Origin: Candidatus Zhuqueibacterota bacterium
GTDB taxonomy: Bacteria > Zhuqueibacterota > Zhuqueibacteria > Zhuqueibacterales > Zhuqueibacteraceae
Reading direction: 5' to 3'
DNA length: 8,479 nucleotides
Assembly: GCA_013361015.1 (NCBI GenBank)
Contig: JABWAN010000166.1
Span: forward strand, 1 to 8,479
Position numbers and translations under genes: made by a program. Below are positions 5,418-8,479 of the stretch, piece after piece. Each line of letters starts with the position of its first letter. The first letter of the stretch is position 1. A model generated the notes under the pieces. It saw nothing but the letters and a program-made list of their open reading frames with translations. It ran no database searches and was not told the origin of the DNA.

Positions 5418-5999
5418 ATGACGGCCTCCCCTAGCAGATTCAAAGCCGAGATCATGAACGCGCCGGGCTTCAATCGGACGCTCTCGCGCTTGGCGAATGA
5501 AATCATCGAAAAGAACCGTGGCGTTGAAAACCTGGTCATGGTGGGGATTCGTACGCGCGGCGTTCACGTGGCGCAGCGGTTGATCGAGAAAATCGAGCAA
5601 ATTGAAGCGCGCAAAATCCCGCTCGGCTCTTTGGATGTCACGCTTTATCGCGACGACCTTTCCTACAATCAACGCGGAATGATGCGGCGCATGAAGCAAT
5701 CCCGCGTGCAGATGACGGACATTCCTTTCAATCTCGACGGCAAAGTGGTGATTCTCGTCGATGACGTATTGTACACTGGGCGCACCATTCGCGCGGCGCT
5801 CGACGCCTTGATGGATTTTGGCCGGCCTGCCAAAATCCAGTTGCTCGTAATCATCGATCGCGGCCATCGCGAATTGCCCATTCGTGCGGATTTTATCGGC
5901 AAAGAAATGGTGACGACGCCGGGAGAAGAAGTGAGAGTGAAGTTGGCGAGTGTTGATGGTGTAGATGCCGTGGATCTAGTCGACGTATTGGATGGATGA
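5418..5999 (+). CDS. pyrR: PyrR, pyr operon regulator / uracil phosphoribosyltransferase
   Basis: This is a PRTase-fold regulator that binds pyr mRNA in response to UMP, and in many species also converts uracil plus PRPP to UMP. From ATG 5418 the protein has 193 residues (about 180 is usual). Family signatures are continuous: NRTLSRLANEIIEKN (19-33), ENLVMVGIRTRGV (37-49), TLYRDDLS (75-82), the PRPP loop VILVDDVLYTGRT (111-123), LMDFGRPAKIQL (131-142) and DRGHRELPIRADFIGK (147-162). A basic stretch QRGMMRRMKQSR (85-96) makes the loop before DIPF about five residues longer than in B. subtilis PyrR. Start choice: homology begins near residue 9, so 5418 fits best, but no good Shine-Dalgarno is seen (AGG abuts the ATG). 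ATGs at 5280, 5382 and 5454 share the frame; the one at 5280 would read through the attenuator-like leader. It is the first gene of the operon, ahead of pyrB. Confidence 0.93.
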   Translation: MTASPSRFKAEIMNAPGFNRTLSRLANEIIEKNRGVENLVMVGIRTRGVHVAQRLIEKIEQIEARKIPLGSLDVTLYRDDLSYNQRGMMRRMKQSRVQMTDIPFNLDGKVVILVDDVLYTGRTIRAALDALMDFGRPAKIQLLVIIDRGHRELPIRADFIGKEMVTTPGEEVRVKLASVDGVDAVDLVDVLDG

Positions 6000-6075
6000 G
6001 AAAGGCAAGTAAATATCCGACACCACCGCCCGGCAGCCAATCAGTCCACGCTCCGTAGGTCACGGAACCAAACTC

Positions 6076-6079
6076 GAGG
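6076..6079 (+). promoter_or_regulatory. Ribosome binding site of pyrB
   Basis: GAGG lies five bases before the ATG at 6085. Just upstream a 5-bp stem TCCGT-AGGTC-ACGGA (6052-6066) ends ten bases before this site; it is too short to claim control of translation. Confidence 0.65.
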
Positions 6080-6084
6080 TCTGA

Positions 6085-7035
6085 ATGGTCATTTCAAAAA
6101 ATTTGCTGGGCTTGGAAAATACGAAGCGCGAGGAAATCGCTCTTATTCTAAAAACTGCCCAGCAGTTCAAGGAAGTTTTAAGCCGCCCCATTCCCAAAGT
6201 TCCTACCCTGCGCGGTAAAACTGTCGTCAATCTCTTTTTTGAATCTTCCACGCGCACCCGCATTTCTTTCGAACTCGCCGAAAAAAGACTTTCCGCAGAT
6301 ACCATCAGTTTCACCACTTCCGGCTCTTCCGTTTCCAAAGGCGAAACCTTAAAGGACACGGTGCGCAACATCGAAGCGATGAAAATCGATATGGTCGTCA
6401 TTCGGCATCAATCTGCGGGCGCCCCGCACATGCTCGCCCATATGATCGAGGCCGGCGTCATCAATGCCGGCGACGGCCAGCACGAACATCCCACGCAAGC
6501 GCTGCTCGACATGATGACGCTCACGGACAAGTTCGGCAAGCTTGAAGGCCTCAAAATCGCGCTCGTCGGCGATATTCAACACAGCCGGGTCGCGCGCAGT
6601 AATATTTTCGGATTGCAGGCCATGGGCGCGCGCGTTGCGATGTGCGGACCGGCAACACTGCTGCCGCGCGATTATCGCGAAGCCTTCGGCTCGGACGTGG
6701 AAGTTTTTACCAATGTCGACGACGCGATTCGTTGGGCCGACGTGCTCAATGTGTTGCGGCTGCAGCTCGAACGACAACGCAACGGTCTCTTTCCTTCGCT
6801 GCGCGAGTATGCGGCGACGTTCGGCATCAATCGCGCGCGTTTGGAGGCAGCAAAGAAGAACGTGGTCATCATGCACCCCGGCCCGATCAATCGCGGCGTG
6901 GAATTGGACAACGACATTGCCGATAGCGAATATTCCGTCATTCTCGATCAAGTCACCAACGGCGTGGCCGTGCGCATGGCGACACTCTATTTGAAATGCG
7001 GCGGGGATTTGGAGGTTGTGAATGGGAATGAGTGA
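6085..7035 (+). CDS. pyrB: Aspartate carbamoyltransferase catalytic subunit
   Basis: It condenses carbamoyl phosphate and L-aspartate to N-carbamoyl-L-aspartate, the first committed step of UMP synthesis, in the cytoplasm. The 316-residue length is normal. Active-site residues are all present: the carbamoyl-phosphate loop SSTRTR (54-59), SKGE with K85, R107, HPTQ with H135 and Q138, HSRVARS with R168, VLRLQLER with R225, and HPGPINR (264-270) closing the aspartate site. The start at 6085 has a good ribosome binding site and matches family N-termini (LLGLENTKREEI). It follows pyrR by 85 bases and precedes pyrC by 230 bases. No regulatory subunit gene (pyrI) is seen in the window, consistent with control through PyrR instead, and with PyrB-PyrC complexes known from organisms such as Aquifex. 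Nothing in the reading frame suggests damage. Confidence 0.97.
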   Translation: MVISKNLLGLENTKREEIALILKTAQQFKEVLSRPIPKVPTLRGKTVVNLFFESSTRTRISFELAEKRLSADTISFTTSGSSVSKGETLKDTVRNIEAMKIDMVVIRHQSAGAPHMLAHMIEAGVINAGDGQHEHPTQALLDMMTLTDKFGKLEGLKIALVGDIQHSRVARSNIFGLQAMGARVAMCGPATLLPRDYREAFGSDVEVFTNVDDAIRWADVLNVLRLQLERQRNGLFPSLREYAATFGINRARLEAAKKNVVIMHPGPINRGVELDNDIADSEYSVILDQVTNGVAVRMATLYLKCGGDLEVVNGNE

Positions 7036-7128
7036 ATCTTGTAGTAGGGCCTTTAGGCACAATCTTTTTCAAATAGACCGCGCCTAGACGAGCTGGCACC
7101 AAAAAGTCAATTCCAACAATGAAAAGCA

Positions 7129-7195
7129 GCCAACTGATTGTGAGCGATTTGCGGGTTGGCAGTTTTTACCCGTTGGGAAAACCTTTCCTTTTTTT
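7129..7195 (+). promoter_or_regulatory. Alternative hairpins and T run between pyrB and pyrC
   Basis: GCCAAC (7129-7134) can pair with GTTGGC (7155-7160). CGGGT (7152-7156) can pair with ACCCG (7168-7172), and these two stems overlap, so they exclude each other. A third stem GGAAA-ACC-TTTCC (7176-7188) is followed by seven T (7189-7195), a weak terminator form. CCAAC and GTTGG each occur twice (7113-7117, 7130-7134; 7155-7159, 7172-7176), adding further pairing options. The layout suggests an antiterminator/terminator choice before pyrC, but each stem is short. Confidence 0.35.
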
Positions 7196-7265
7196 CAGCG
7201 CTTCAAGTTCGAAGAGATGAATTGACATTCGTCGAATTTCTTTTTCAAACCACAGAAATCTTCCT

Positions 7266-8479
7266 ATGCCTCGCACCCTCACCACTCAAAAGCTGCCGCG
7301 CGTGTTGATTCAAGGCGCGCACGTTGTTGATCCGGGCCTCAACATCAACCAAACGCTCGATGTCTATATCGCCGACGGCCGCATTCAAAAGATCGGGGCG
7401 AACTTGCGCGTGCACGAATACTGCGAAGTGATCAAAGCTTCCGGTTTGCTTCTCACACCGGGCTGGTTTGATATGCACGTGCATTTTCGCGAGCCGGGCC
7501 GGGAAGATAAAGAAACCGTGCTCACGGGTTGCGCCGCAGCAGTTGCGGGCGGATTCACGGGCGTTTGCACCATGCCCAACACTTCGCCTGCGGTGGATAA
7601 ACGTGAAATCGTCGAGGCCATTATTCGGCAAGGCGAGCGCACAATGGTGGACGTGCATCCGATTGCCGCGGCGACCAAAGGCCGTGAGGGCAAAGAGCTT
7701 TCGGAAATGGCGGAACTCGTCGACGCCGGTGCGGTCGCGTTTTCCGACGACGGCTGCGCGATCGCAACCGCAGAGTTGACCCGCCGCGCGATGGAGTACG
7801 CGGGCATGTTCAAACGCCCGATCATCGAGCATGCAGAAGATGGTTCCCTCTGTGTTGGTGGTGTGATGAACGAAGGCGTGATGGCCACGAAGCTTGGTTT
7901 GCCGGGTATGCCCACCGCTGCGGAAGACATCATCGTCGCGCGCGATATTTTGTTGGCGGAATACACCAGCTGCCACGTGCACATTGCGCACATTTCTTCC
8001 GCGCGCGCGATTGCGTTGGTGCGCGAGGCCAAACAGCGCGGTTTGCGCGTGACGTGCGAAGTGACGCCGCACCATTTCACGCTCACGCACGAGGCCGTGA
8101 GCGGCTATGATACCAACACGAAAATGAATCCGCCGTTGCGCTCGCATGAAGACGTGGCCGCAGTCGTTGCGGGCTTGCAAGACAACACCATTGAAGTCAT
8201 TGCCACCGATCACGCGCCGCACGCGGCAGAAGAAAAAGAAGTGGAATACACCGCGGCCGCATTCGGCATCATCGGCTTGGAAACCGCGCTGGGCTTGATC
8301 ATTTCGAAGCTCGTTCACACCAAAAAGCTTTCGCTCGCTGATGCCATTGCGAAAGTCACAACTGCGCCGCGCCGCATCCTCAATCTGCCGCAAGCGCAAA
8401 TCAAAGAAGGCGCGCCCGCGAACTTGACGCTGTTCTCTCTCGACAAGAAATGGAAAGTCGATCGCAGCCGCACGTATTC
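7266..8479 (+). CDS. pyrC: Dihydroorotase, type I (3' end outside window)
   Basis: It cyclises N-carbamoyl-L-aspartate to dihydroorotate, the step after PyrB. 404 complete codons are visible and the frame is open to the right edge; type I enzymes are about 425-430 residues, so only some 20-30 residues are missing. Amidohydrolase metal and substrate motifs are intact: DMHVHFREPG with H71 and H73, TMPNTSP (102-108), FSDDG with D161/D162 as the bridging metal ligand of type I enzymes, IIEHAED with H189, VHIAHISS with H242, CEVTPHH (264-270), MNPPLR (287-292) and ATDHAPH with D315. This ligand set predicts an active zinc enzyme rather than an inactive PyrC homologue. The start at 7266 is the first ATG after an in-frame stop at 7218; it lacks a Shine-Dalgarno and follows a hairpin-rich 230-base gap. 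A TTGACA at 7222-7227 has no -10 partner. It is probably the third gene of the pyr operon. Confidence 0.95.
   Translation, partial: MPRTLTTQKLPRVLIQGAHVVDPGLNINQTLDVYIADGRIQKIGANLRVHEYCEVIKASGLLLTPGWFDMHVHFREPGREDKETVLTGCAAAVAGGFTGVCTMPNTSPAVDKREIVEAIIRQGERTMVDVHPIAAATKGREGKELSEMAELVDAGAVAFSDDGCAIATAELTRRAMEYAGMFKRPIIEHAEDGSLCVGGVMNEGVMATKLGLPGMPTAAEDIIVARDILLAEYTSCHVHIAHISSARAIALVREAKQRGLRVTCEVTPHHFTLTHEAVSGYDTNTKMNPPLRSHEDVAAVVAGLQDNTIEVIATDHAPHAAEEKEVEYTAAAFGIIGLETALGLIISKLVHTKKLSLADAIAKVTTAPRRILNLPQAQIKEGAPANLTLFSLDKKWKVDRSRTY

Noticed and set aside
6349..7062. A 237-codon minus-strand frame
   Set aside because: It is an antisense shadow of pyrB, whose active-site motifs are complete.
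7222..7250. TTGACA as a separate pyrC promoter
   Set aside because: The -35-like hexamer is perfect, but 17 bases on there is only TCAAAC and no TATAAT-like box nearby.
7245..8399. A 384-codon minus-strand frame
   Set aside because: It is an antisense shadow of pyrC; its translation is His/Arg/Gly-rich as expected for the reverse of this codon usage.

Overview
The window looks like a chromosomal segment of a Gram-negative, Fibrobacteres-Chlorobi-Bacteroidetes-like bacterium, perhaps a candidate phylum such as KSB1 or Calditrichota. This is inferred from an outer-membrane PorV/PorQ-type barrel next to a secreted protein with a type IX secretion (T9SS)-like C-terminal domain. No rRNA or other decisive taxonomic marker is present.

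Layout. (1) Positions 2-979, plus strand: the 3' part of a DUF4097-type repeat protein built from 18-residue TSGGD units, closed by a perfect 18-bp-stem terminator at 1031-1082. (2) Positions 980-1321: an intergenic region holding that terminator and a run of small hairpins. (3) Positions 1322-2263, plus: a [2Fe-2S] ferredoxin domain fused to a class III nucleotide cyclase domain that has lost essentially all its catalytic residues, so probably a redox-linked pseudo-cyclase. (4) Positions 2364-4401, minus: two genes that converge on it, transcribed in the order fibronectin III/FlgD-like secreted protein, then a PorV-like barrel carrying a C-terminal SH3 domain. (5) Positions 4402-5240: a long stretch with no convincing gene, containing two related 57-bp sequences in inverted orientation. 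(6) Positions 5241-8479, plus: the start of a pyrimidine biosynthesis operon, pyrR-pyrB-pyrC, with a near-consensus sigma70 promoter, an attenuator-like leader ahead of pyrR and a second hairpin-rich gap ahead of pyrC. pyrC runs off the right edge.

How the genes work together. PyrR would sense UMP/PRPP and control the operon, PyrB makes carbamoyl-aspartate and PyrC closes it to dihydroorotate. The two minus-strand genes look like an envelope pair (barrel plus surface or secreted cargo). The ferredoxin/pseudo-cyclase stands alone and is the most unusual protein in the window. The regulatory RNA proposals rest on base pairing found by eye and were not folded computationally.
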